A DNA stretch of 7,919 nt from positions 1-7,919 of the forward strand of contig JAFGWD010000223.1 of assembly GCA_016937315.1 (NCBI GenBank), read 5' to 3'. Within the stretch, counting starts at the first letter, position 1. The number at the start of each line of letters is the position of its first letter. Source of the DNA: Rhodospirillaceae bacterium (GTDB lineage Bacteria; Pseudomonadota; Alphaproteobacteria; Rhodospirillales; Rhodospirillaceae). Positions 1 through 6,340 of the stretch are shown one piece after another. A program made the translations under genes and the position numbers. The notes beneath the pieces are model-generated. The model saw only the letters and a list, made by a program, of their open reading frames with translations, was not told the origin of the DNA and searched no databases.

Positions 1-1454
1 AAACGCTCCGCCAAAGCCCGCGCATCGGCCTCATCGACCATGAAGGCCCCAGAGCCGGTTTTCACATCCAAAACCAAACCGGACAACCCCGCCGCCAATT
101 TTTTCGACAAGATGGACGCGACGATCAAAGGCAGGCTTTCCACCGTCGCCGTGACATCGCGAATGGCATACAAACGCCGGTCTGCTGGAGCCAAATCATC
201 GGTTTGGCCAATCACCGCACAGCCAACATGGCGCACCACAGCGGCAAAGGCATCCGGCGTAGGGGTGATATTATAACCAGGAATCGCGGCCAGTTTATCC
301 AGCGTGCCGCCGGTATGCCCCAGACCTCGTCCAGAAATCATCGGAACTTTGACACCGCACGCAGCAAGCAACGGCGCAAGAATTAAACTGACCTTATCGC
401 CGACACCGCCAGTGGAATGTTTGTCGATCACCGGCGCATCACCCAGCCCCAGGCTCCGCCAGTCGATCACCCGACCAGAATCCCGCATCGATAGCGTCAG
501 CGCACGGCATTCCGCATCATTCATATCGCGAAACAGCACCGCCATAGCAAATGCAGCCGCCTGGGCATCCCCCACGCGGCCATCAGTCAACCCTGCCACG
601 AAATCCCGGATCTCGCCCTCGTCCAGAACCTCGCCATCGCGTTTTTTACGGATCACTTCCTGCGGCAAAAACGCCGAAGCCCCAGACCCTTTTGCCGCAT
701 CAAAGGGGGCATCCTCCGGTGTCGCCAGAATCGCCTCCAACGTATCCAGCAAGCTGCTGGCCCCGATACGGAAATGCTCTGGTGTCAGCCACTCCGGCCC
801 CATCACCTTTTCGGCAAGACGCACGTAGGCAACCGCTTGCTCCAGAGTTTTCACCCCTCCCGCAACCTTGAATCCGCACTCTGGATTGGTATCGGCAATC
901 GCCGTCAACATGACTTCGGCAGCCTCCAGTGTCGCCCCCAAAGCCGTTTTTCCCGTCGATGTCTTGATGAAATCCGCGCCGCCTTCAATGGCGGCCCGCG
1001 CCGCCCCATCAATGGCTTCTGAACAGCCCAAGGCTCCGGTTTCCAAAATCACTTTCAGCTTACCGAGAACGCCACAGGCGGTTTTGCACGCCGAAACAAA
1101 GTCAATGCAGTCTTCGGCCTTTCCGGCCAACCACGCGCGGTAGGGAAACACCACATCGACTTCTTCGACGCCATCATTCACAGCACGCAAGATTTCAAAT
1201 ACCGCCAGAGGCCCATTGGCCGCACCACCCGGAAAGTTCGCCACCGTCACGGTACGAATTCCGGAATCGCGTAGCAACACCACCGGCACCAAGGCTTGCT
1301 GCGGACCGACACAAACCGCCGCAGGTTTGACCGGAGCCTCCAGGGCACGTTCACACACCGCAATAATCGCCGGATCATCGTCGGTATCATTCAGGCTGGT
1401 CAGATCTAAAAAGCCAAGGACGCGACGCGCCCATTCCTTGCGGGTGAGGGTCAC
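1..1454 (-). CDS. deoC-deoA: Bifunctional deoxyribose-phosphate aldolase / thymidine phosphorylase fusion (3' end off window)
   Basis: Minus-strand translation from GTG at 1454 stays open to the left edge (484 residues seen). Residues 1-244 are a complete DeoC aldolase, which splits 2-deoxyribose 5-phosphate into acetaldehyde and glyceraldehyde 3-phosphate. Its Schiff-base lysine is K164 in FIKTSTGK; the partner catalytic residues are D100 (EVDVVFP) and K196 (GFKVAGG). After a linker of about 18 residues, DeoA begins near residue 263 (LPQEVIRKKRDG, base 668). It carries KHSTGG (H346), the SGRGLGHTGGT signature (374-384), and R432, S447 and K451 at the spacing of the E. coli substrate-binding residues. 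DeoA converts thymidine or deoxyuridine plus phosphate to base and deoxyribose 1-phosphate. Roughly its second half is missing. An in-frame TGA lies two codons before GTG, and GGAG and GAGG precede it, so this start is well supported. The GTGA overlaps the punA stop. Both enzymes are cytosolic. I see no stop or frameshift between the domains. Confidence 0.93.
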   Translation of the reverse strand, partial: MTLTRKEWARRVLGFLDLTSLNDTDDDPAIIAVCERALEAPVKPAAVCVGPQQALVPVVLLRDSGIRTVTVANFPGGAANGPLAVFEILRAVNDGVEEVDVVFPYRAWLAGKAEDCIDFVSACKTACGVLGKLKVILETGALGCSEAIDGAARAAIEGGADFIKTSTGKTALGATLEAAEVMLTAIADTNPECGFKVAGGVKTLEQAVAYVRLAEKVMGPEWLTPEHFRIGASSLLDTLEAILATPEDAPFDAAKGSGASAFLPQEVIRKKRDGEVLDEGEIRDFVAGLTDGRVGDAQAAAFAMAVLFRDMNDAECRALTLSMRDSGRVIDWRSLGLGDAPVIDKHSTGGVGDKVSLILAPLLAACGVKVPMISGRGLGHTGGTLDKLAAIPGYNITPTPDAFAAVVRHVGCAVIGQTDDLAPADRRLYAIRDVTATVESLPLIVASILSKKLAAGLSGLVLDVKTGSGAFMVDEADARALAER

Positions 1455-2278
1455 GCCTCATTCTCCATAAACAACATCAACAACGTTTTCAGTTTTGCGG
1501 CACCGCCAACGGCCCGCGCCAACGTCCGCGCATGAGACAAGTGTGCACTTCCCATACCCGCCGCCTGATTGGTAATCAACGAAAAGGCCGCCACCTTCAT
1601 CCCCAGAGCACGAGCCAGAACAACCTCCGGCACCGTCGACATACCCACGGCATCGGCTCCCAGAACTTTGGCCGCACGAATTTCCGCTGGCGTCTCAAAA
1701 CTGGGACCAGCGAACCACATATAGACGCCTTCCGCCAGAGGCATGCCGCACGTCACCGCAAGATCACAAAAACGCCGACGCAAATCGGGGTCATAAGCAT
1801 CCACCATGTCCACGAAACGACCGTCGCCAACTGCACCAATCAAAGGATTACGCGCCGTCAGATTAATATGGTCGGACACCATCATCACGTCACCAGGCTT
1901 CACTTCCGGCAGCAAAGAACCTGCCGCATTGGTGACGATCAAGATTGAACACCCCAACCGCGCCAAAACCCCAACCGGTACCGCCATGGCATCGCCACGA
2001 TCCGCTTCGTAGGCATGAAGCCGTCCCTGCAACATCGCCACAACGTGACACCCCATGCGCCCAATCACCAAGCGCCCGGCGTGTCCCGCCACCGATAATT
2101 TGGGAAACCCCGGCAGATTGTCATAGGGCAGCACCACCGCATCGGTCAGGGCGGAAACCATTTCGCCCAAACCACTGCCCAGAATCAAACCAACATCCGG
2201 GCGCAGTCCACCCAATCGCGCCAAGACAACGTTGGTTGCTTGTTCGATTTCGGCATCGACACGCAGCAACAGACTCAT
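1451..2278 (-). CDS. punA: Purine nucleoside phosphorylase, trimeric (PNP/MTAP) type
   Basis: A 275-residue cytosolic enzyme that cleaves purine (deoxy)nucleosides with phosphate to a free base and (deoxy)ribose 1-phosphate. Visible family motifs are the phosphate loop LGSGLGE (33-39, S35), GRLHAYE (85-91, H88), TNAAGSL (116-122), the purine-pocket segment AGPSFET (190-196, E195), GMSTVPE (212-218) and SLITNQAAG (233-241). N237 matches the Asn that favours 6-oxopurines such as guanosine and inosine in trimeric PNPs. LSHA (247-250) supplies the C-terminal histidine. Length is normal for the trimeric class, unlike the shorter hexameric DeoD. The ATG overlaps the cdd stop as ATGA, with GGGAGGGG just upstream as ribosome binding site, and its own stop overlaps the next gene's GTG, so it is the middle gene of a coupled operon. 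Methylthioadenosine phosphorylase is the main alternative; N237 and the pyrimidine and deoxyribose neighbours argue for PNP. Confidence 0.93.
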   Translation of the reverse strand: MSLLLRVDAEIEQATNVVLARLGGLRPDVGLILGSGLGEMVSALTDAVVLPYDNLPGFPKLSVAGHAGRLVIGRMGCHVVAMLQGRLHAYEADRGDAMAVPVGVLARLGCSILIVTNAAGSLLPEVKPGDVMMVSDHINLTARNPLIGAVGDGRFVDMVDAYDPDLRRRFCDLAVTCGMPLAEGVYMWFAGPSFETPAEIRAAKVLGADAVGMSTVPEVVLARALGMKVAAFSLITNQAAGMGSAHLSHARTLARAVGGAAKLKTLLMLFMENEA

Positions 2279-2679
2279 TGTTCCCCTCCCGGTCCAAATG
2301 GCATGGGAAGAAGCCGCGACAGCAGCCCCTCATACAAAATACGCCCATTCCCATCGGCCACCACAACCACCGTACCCGGAGCCGCGAATTCCTGCATCTT
2401 CTGACGACACCCACCACACGGCAGGCATGGCCGCGTCGCATCACCCCCCACCACAGCGACGGCAATCAGCTTTTGTCGGCCTGTCGCCACCATCGCAGCA
2501 ATCGCAGCCGCCTCGGCACACAAACCCTCCGGCGATGCCGCATTTTCAACGTTACATCCGACAAACACACTGCCATCTTCGGCACGCACCGCAGCCCCAA
2601 CCGGAAACCGCGAATACGGAGCATAGGCACGCTCGCGCACGGCACAAGCCGCTGCGATGAGTTCAGACATCGCGTCCAT
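2275..2679 (-). CDS. cdd: Cytidine deaminase
   Basis: A 134-residue protein of the small homotetrameric class (similar in length to the Bacillus enzyme). It hydrolytically deaminates cytidine and deoxycytidine to uridine and deoxyuridine, feeding the phosphorylase encoded downstream. Substrate-binding residues are in YSRFPVGAA (22-30) and NVEN (43-46). The zinc site is CAEAAA (C54, with proton-shuttling E56) and PCGGCRQ (C88 and C91), giving the three-cysteine zinc ligation of this class. The ATG at 2679 has a very strong Shine-Dalgarno (GGGGGAGGAG, 2694-2685) five bases upstream; the in-frame ATG three codons later is too far from it. It is the first gene of the operon and its TGA overlaps the punA ATG. 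Nothing is missing or truncated. Confidence 0.95.
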   Translation of the reverse strand: MDAMSELIAAACAVRERAYAPYSRFPVGAAVRAEDGSVFVGCNVENAASPEGLCAEAAAIAAMVATGRQKLIAVAVVGGDATRPCLPCGGCRQKMQEFAAPGTVVVVADGNGRILYEGLLSRLLPMPFGPGGEQ

Positions 2680-2714
2680 TCTGTCTCCTCCCCCAGGAAA
2701 TGGCTTTGTTTTCG

Positions 2715-2746
2715 ATTATCAATTCGTGCAAAGCAGCGCACGTCAA
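2715..2746 (-). promoter_or_regulatory. Possible cdd-operon promoter region
   Basis: Upstream of cdd on the minus strand there is a TTGACG (2746-2741), close to a -35 element, and a GATAAT (2720-2715), five of six matches to a -10. The gap between them is 20 bases, longer than the usual 16-18, so they may not be a single promoter. A small inverted repeat (CGTGC, 8 bases, GCACG; 2725-2742) lies in that gap and overlaps the -35 edge, where an operator could sit. Nucleoside operons are often repressor-controlled, but no known operator is recognised here. Confidence 0.25.
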
Positions 2747-2839
2747 CCGGAAAAAACCTCAGGGGCATCAACTACAAAAGAAGATTTTCATATCGGAACA
2801 GAAACAAAAACCACAACACGCACCCACCGCACGCAAGGA

Positions 2840-2868
2840 TTGGACGGCACGTCGCGAATCGCTATGAT
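2840..2868 (+). promoter_or_regulatory. Candidate sigma-70-type promoter for the cyclase gene
   Basis: TTGGAC (2840-2845) is followed after exactly 17 bases by TATGAT (2863-2868), five of six matches to the -10 consensus; the -35 matches only in its TTG. Transcription would start near 2875, leaving a leader of about 45-55 bases before the cyclase start. The -10 lies inside the dyad at 2857-2883. The rest of the 240-base divergent region (2680-2919) is A-rich between about 2749 and 2815 and holds no reading frame that I trust. Confidence 0.4.
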
Positions 2869-2883
2869 CACATAGCTGCGATT
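2857..2883. repeat. Imperfect dyad overlapping the cyclase promoter -10
   Basis: AATCGCTATG (2857-2866) is complementary to CATAG (2871-2875) plus CGATT (2879-2883), with a 4-base centre (ATCA) and three extra bases (2876-2878) in the right arm, giving ten pairs in total. It covers the candidate -10 and start point, so it could be an operator for a repressor or autoregulator, or a hairpin at the very 5' end of the mRNA. It has no U-tract, so it is not a typical terminator. Confidence 0.4.
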
Positions 2884-2919
2884 TCTGGTACATCAGATGC
2901 ACCCCTTTATTCCGTGAGG

Positions 2920-4107
2920 ATGCCCCTCGTGCTCAAAAACAACCCCATCCGAGACTGGCTGAGTACCGAAGCCTGGATCATCCCAAAATCGGACGAGCAC
3001 GCCGGCATCCGCAGACTGGGAAGCATTCTGAACGAACACGGCATTCCGGCACGGCGGCTGCGTATCGCAACACCCGTCCTGCACCCGGAATTCAAGGCCT
3101 ACTCCATGACGTGGAGCCATGATGGCGACCATGTGGAAGAATTTGAGATCCCGCATCACTACCGAGCCGATGACGCCCGGTTTCGACACACTCCACTGCA
3201 CACAATCTTCCACGAAGGCGCACACGCGGTACGCTGTCACCCTGGCCAGAAAAATCACCCCTGCGCGTCGGACCCCATGGAATGCGGAATGACCGATTTC
3301 GCAACGTTCCGTATGTCGTTCTTGCGCCTGCCCACGCCAGACGGCGCCTTCAGCATCGCGACCGATGCGCCAGAGGGCTTTAATGCGCGGCAGTTGGCGA
3401 TGATCGATGACTTCATGCCCGCCCTCGCCCATGTTGCCGAGGTCTTTATTTTCGAAGAAATGACCAACACCCTGTTACAGACCTATCTCGGACAGACCCC
3501 AGGACAACGGGTGATGAAGGGCCAGATCCAACGCGGCGACGGGCTGGATATTCGCGCGGTGATTTGGTTTTCTGACCTGCGTAACTCAACACGACTGTCA
3601 GCTACTTTACCACGGTCCGAATATCTGACGCTTCTGAACCGCTATTTCGACTGTGTGGCTGAACCGATATTGGACCATGGCGGTGAAGTTCTGCGATACA
3701 TCGGCGATGCCGCCCTCGCGATTTTTCCAGCGAAAACCCTCGGCCCCGAAACTCAAGATGCCTGCCGTCGCGCCATGGCTGCGGCACAGGAATCCCGTCT
3801 GCGCCTAAAGGCCTTGAACGCCGAAAGGCAGAGCCAAAACCTCGCCCCTATCGACTTTGGCATCGGATTGCACCTGGGCGAGGTCACATATGGCAATATC
3901 GGCGTGCCGCGCCGCTTGGAATTCACGGTGATCGGAGAAGCCGCCAACCGCGCCGCACGACTGCAAGACCAATGCAAAATTCTGAACCGCCCCTTGGTGG
4001 TTTCCGAGGATTTCTCCCGCGCCCATGGAGGCGACTGGGAGCCTTTGGGTTTCATGGACACCCGTGACCTCAATGGCGGCGCCACAGTTTTTGGCCCAAG
4101 ACCTTAA
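2920..4107 (+). CDS. Class III adenylate/guanylate cyclase, soluble
   Basis: A 395-residue protein with a C-terminal class III cyclase domain (about 207-393) that should make cAMP (or cGMP) from the nucleoside triphosphate. Metal-binding aspartates are D219 (WFSDLR) and D263 (YIGDAALAIF). The transition-state pair is N343 and R347 (ANRAAR). YGNIG (324-328) and the RLEFTVIG strand with T336 are typical of bacterial cyclases with Thr in place of the adenine-contacting Asp. The purine-contacting position usually held by Lys, four residues before D263, is R259. The N-terminal half (1-190) has no membrane segment or signal peptide and matches no domain I can name; it resembles the N-terminal region of other alphaproteobacterial soluble cyclases and may sense a signal. 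The start is uncertain: ATG 2920 abuts GTGAGG, whereas the in-frame GTG at 2929 lies 8 bases after that Shine-Dalgarno and may be the true start (392 residues). The frame stays open far upstream, but only as antisense of cdd and punA. Confidence 0.88.
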   Translation: MPLVLKNNPIRDWLSTEAWIIPKSDEHAGIRRLGSILNEHGIPARRLRIATPVLHPEFKAYSMTWSHDGDHVEEFEIPHHYRADDARFRHTPLHTIFHEGAHAVRCHPGQKNHPCASDPMECGMTDFATFRMSFLRLPTPDGAFSIATDAPEGFNARQLAMIDDFMPALAHVAEVFIFEEMTNTLLQTYLGQTPGQRVMKGQIQRGDGLDIRAVIWFSDLRNSTRLSATLPRSEYLTLLNRYFDCVAEPILDHGGEVLRYIGDAALAIFPAKTLGPETQDACRRAMAAAQESRLRLKALNAERQSQNLAPIDFGIGLHLGEVTYGNIGVPRRLEFTVIGEAANRAARLQDQCKILNRPLVVSEDFSRAHGGDWEPLGFMDTRDLNGGATVFGPRP

Positions 4108-4110
4108 GAG

Positions 4111-4899
4111 TCAACGTACGTGACCAAGGTCAAAGCTCTGCCCCGGCACCACGTACCCTAAGAAACCATCAGCAACCGCATCCGGCCGATCCCCGTTGTT
4201 GATATGATACAGCCACATTCGCGACCGCACGGACGCATCCAGTGTCAAAAGCTCACGGTAATGGACATGGGCACCCGTCGGATGCGGCAAAATTTCGCAA
4301 TCCTGAAAAATCAGCGCCGAGCGATTGTACCAAGGATCCAAGCGATCCTGTTCAAAGCGACAGTCCGAAGTCAGCAGCACACCACCACCCTCGGCCTCCA
4401 AGAACACACCATAGGACCACATCAAATACCCACCACCGCGCAAATGCACCAACGGGACTATTTGGAACCGAGCCCCCATCCAGGTAAACGCGTCATCGGT
4501 GGCAACTTCAGTCACATCGAAAAAGTTGCTTAAGTCTCCGGGACCAAACTCCAGAAACTCCATCCCACCTCTCAGACAATTGTCCCACAGGGGCTGACGC
4601 AACGGCTCTGGCAAGAACATCGGAATTCTCGCCCCGTTATCCAAGAAATATCGCTTAAACCCCAGCCATTCCAACCCACCAATATGGTCATTGTGCAGGT
4701 GACTGATGAAAACCGCATCAATCTGCGCGTAATCCAGCCCCATGGCACTCAATCCCCAGCGCACATCAGAACCGCAATCGAACAACAGTCGCCGCGTCAC
4801 CCCGGTTTCCGGATCAGGTGTTTCAAACAACATGTTGCTGTGAAAATTACCCGGCGTTGTTACAAACGCTGATCCTGAACCGATAAATGTCAATCGCAT
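4111..4899 (-). CDS. Metallo-beta-lactamase-fold hydrolase, RNase Z-like
   Basis: A 262-residue cytosolic protein. It opens with MRLTFIGSGSAF, followed by LLFDCGSD (38-45) and the zinc motif ISHLHNDHIGG (65-75: H67, H69, D71, H72). Later candidate ligands are H152 (VPLVHLR), D179 (LTSDCRF) and H232 (LYHIN), the usual set for a two-metal hydrolase. Overall order and spacing resemble RNase Z and its non-tRNA relatives, but the HxHGDH glycine is Asn and I do not recognise a specific substrate, so only the fold and metal chemistry are called. The ATG at 4899 is chosen because it has AAAGGG nine bases upstream and begins exactly at the first beta strand; a GTG at 4935 in the same frame adds 12 residues without a ribosome binding site. 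It is convergent with the cyclase gene (3 bases between stops) and divergent from the methyltransferase gene, so it is probably transcribed alone. Confidence 0.87.
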   Translation of the reverse strand: MRLTFIGSGSAFVTTPGNFHSNMLFETPDPETGVTRRLLFDCGSDVRWGLSAMGLDYAQIDAVFISHLHNDHIGGLEWLGFKRYFLDNGARIPMFLPEPLRQPLWDNCLRGGMEFLEFGPGDLSNFFDVTEVATDDAFTWMGARFQIVPLVHLRGGGYLMWSYGVFLEAEGGGVLLTSDCRFEQDRLDPWYNRSALIFQDCEILPHPTGAHVHYRELLTLDASVRSRMWLYHINNGDRPDAVADGFLGYVVPGQSFDLGHVR

Positions 4900-5060
4900 A
4901 AGGTTCTGCCCTTTACCGAGAACGCACTTTGGCACACCAAAGATTTTACATCATATCCATTTACCCACCATACCTGAAACAGAACGATTGGAACTGTGTC
5001 CTGGATTACAATGATGCACCAAGACTTGCCCCACCTTCCATTTCTCTGTATGACCCGCTG
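4900..5060. promoter_or_regulatory. Divergent intergenic region between hydrolase and methyltransferase genes
   Basis: This 161-base region must hold the start signals of two divergent genes. A perfect 6-bp dyad, CTTTGG-CACA-CCAAAG, lies at 4927-4942, about 30 bases upstream of the hydrolase ATG. On the plus strand TACAAT (5007-5012) is a good -10 match but lacks a convincing -35 at normal spacing. A 16-codon frame starting at ATG 5011 (second ATG at 5014) ends at TGA 5059-5061, overlapping the methyltransferase ATG as TGATG. It could be a leader peptide or chance. On the minus strand AT-rich TATGAT and TAAAAT strings around 4945-4960 could serve as a -10. Confidence 0.3.
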
Positions 5061-6260
5061 ATGCACACATCCGACAGTCTCCCCGTCATCATCAACAAGG
5101 CTGCGGTCCGTCGCCTGACCGACGGACATCCCTGGATATTCAAAGGCAATGTTGTTTGGTCATCAGCCTTAGACCTCTGCACGCCCGGCACACTGGCCCG
5201 GTTCTGCGATGCCCGTATGCGCCCCTTGGGGATCGGCACATTCAATCCCCAGACAGAACTGTGTGGCCGCATTTTGGCTCTTGGCGCCCGCGCTGACGTC
5301 AACGCAGGTCTGTTCGCCTCTCGTTTGGCCCACGCCTTAAGAAAGCGGGAAGTTCTGTTCCCCGTCCCGCATTACCGCTGGGTCCATGCGGAAGGCGACC
5401 ATCTTCCGGGGTTGATCGTTGATCGTTATGGCGATGTGCTGAGCATTCAGGTCACCACCGCCGGGATGGAACACTTAAAACCCCTGTGGCTGCCGGCCTT
5501 ATACGATCTGGCGCACCCCCACACAGTGGTCTTTCGCAACGACCTCCCCGCCCGCAAGCAAGAAGGCCTGCCCACCACACCGGAAATCCAGGGGGAACCG
5601 CTCACTGGCCCCGTCGCCGTGGTGGAAGGTCCAGTCACCTTCCGCGCCGATCTGGTGGATGGGCAAAAAACCGGCTGGTTTTTCGACCAACGTGCCAACC
5701 GCCGCCATATTGCGGATCTGGCACCGGGACTTTCGGTTCTGGACCTCTATTCGCATTCTGGCGGCTTTGGCCTGCCTGCGGCTGTTGCCGGGGCAGCAAG
5801 CGTACGCATGGTGGACGTTTCCGCCCTCGCCCTTAACTTGTCACGACAAGCCGCAACAGAAAACCACGTGGCGGACCTCTGCCAGTGGACCGAGTCCGAT
5901 GTTTTTGCCTTTCTGGACCCCACAAAAGACGACGGCGAACGCTATGATATCGTGGTCGTCGATCCGCCGGCCTTCATCAAGGACCGCCGCAAAATTCCCG
6001 CCGGTCTGGCTGGATACCGCAAACTGGCGCGTCTGTCTTGCGTCAAGACCAAGCCCCATGGCGTATTCTTCATGGCATCATGCTCACACCACGCCCATCT
6101 CCCCGCCTTCCGTACGGCCGTAGAGGCCGGGTTAACCGAGGCAGGACGCAGCTTCACCTTGCTACGCACCGCCCGTGCTGACCGCGACCACCCCGTTCAC
6201 GCCAAGCTGCCACAGAACGATTATTTGAAGGCGCTGACCTATCGTTTGGACGCTGACTGA
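5061..6260 (+). CDS. rlmI: RlmI-family class I SAM-dependent rRNA (cytosine-C5) methyltransferase
   Basis: A 399-residue protein, about the length of E. coli RlmI (396), which forms m5C at position 1962 of 23S rRNA. The N-terminal PUA-like RNA-binding region is about 7-85 (starting VIINKAAVRRL, then HPWIFKGNV). A conserved linker with EGDHLPGLIVDRYGD (111-125) follows. The Rossmann methyltransferase domain begins with GQKTGWFFDQRANR (201-214) and has SAM motif I VLDLYSHSGGFG (226-237), acidic VDVS (251-254), motif IV VVVDPPAF (298-305) and ASCSHH (339-344), whose C341 sits at the expected catalytic cysteine. The exact rRNA target is inferred from the family. ATG 5061 is chosen because it matches the family's usual N-terminus; longer starts in this frame lack support. 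No Shine-Dalgarno precedes it, and a short upstream frame ends on its start codon (TGATG), so coupled reinitiation is possible. Confidence 0.88.
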   Translation: MHTSDSLPVIINKAAVRRLTDGHPWIFKGNVVWSSALDLCTPGTLARFCDARMRPLGIGTFNPQTELCGRILALGARADVNAGLFASRLAHALRKREVLFPVPHYRWVHAEGDHLPGLIVDRYGDVLSIQVTTAGMEHLKPLWLPALYDLAHPHTVVFRNDLPARKQEGLPTTPEIQGEPLTGPVAVVEGPVTFRADLVDGQKTGWFFDQRANRRHIADLAPGLSVLDLYSHSGGFGLPAAVAGAASVRMVDVSALALNLSRQAATENHVADLCQWTESDVFAFLDPTKDDGERYDIVVVDPPAFIKDRRKIPAGLAGYRKLARLSCVKTKPHGVFFMASCSHHAHLPAFRTAVEAGLTEAGRSFTLLRTARADRDHPVHAKLPQNDYLKALTYRLDAD

Positions 6261-6340
6261 AACCGTGTCTTGAGATTTTGACAAATCTGCGCCAGAACCG
6301 TTCCTGATATCTTTCTCTCTAAGAAACCAGGACGTTTGCA
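6261..6340 (+). promoter_or_regulatory. Leader region of the trpB-like gene
   Basis: The 80 bases between the methyltransferase stop and the trpB-like start contain a perfect -35 consensus TTGACA (6278-6283). No good -10 follows at 17 bases; TTCCTG and TGATAT (6301-6310) are weak. A 6-bp inverted repeat (AGATTT-TGAC-AAATCT, 6273-6288) overlaps the -35. AGGA (6329-6332) lies 8 bases before the ATG as ribosome binding site. There is no run of Trp codons, no terminator-like hairpin and no sign of a trp attenuator. Confidence 0.35.

Noticed and set aside
40..1470. Several open frames on the plus strand over the left third.
   Set aside because: They are shadows of the deoC-deoA frame: all are in the same register, rich in Arg, Pro and Ser, and without domains.
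1945..2919. The cyclase reading frame stays open about 975 bases upstream, allowing a 720-residue protein.
   Set aside because: That stretch lies antisense to cdd and punA, whose motifs are unmistakable. Its translation is rich in Arg, His and Pro, as expected for antisense frames, and shows no domain. The cyclase family normally begins near residue DW at 2950.
3208..3222. HEGAH (residues 98-102 of the cyclase) looks like the HExxH zinc-protease motif.
   Set aside because: No third ligand or protease context is visible, and it lies in a poorly conserved part of the cyclase N-terminal region. Chance is the better explanation.
4111..4899. Calling the hydrolase a class II cyclic nucleotide phosphodiesterase because it sits beside a cyclase.
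   Set aside because: The class II signature HxHLDH with its following S-A/P is not matched (HLHNDHIGGLEWL). Position alone is not enough.
4897..4935. A longer hydrolase starting at GTG 4935.
   Set aside because: There is no ribosome binding site before it. ATG 4899 has AAAGGG at good distance and begins at the first conserved strand.
4929..5060. A longer methyltransferase starting at TTG 4929.
   Set aside because: The extra 44 residues have no family similarity and would overlap the divergent gene's leader; ATG 5061 gives the usual N-terminus.
6261..6340. A tryptophan attenuator in front of the trpB-like gene.
   Set aside because: There is no leader peptide with Trp codons, no alternative hairpins and no T-tract.
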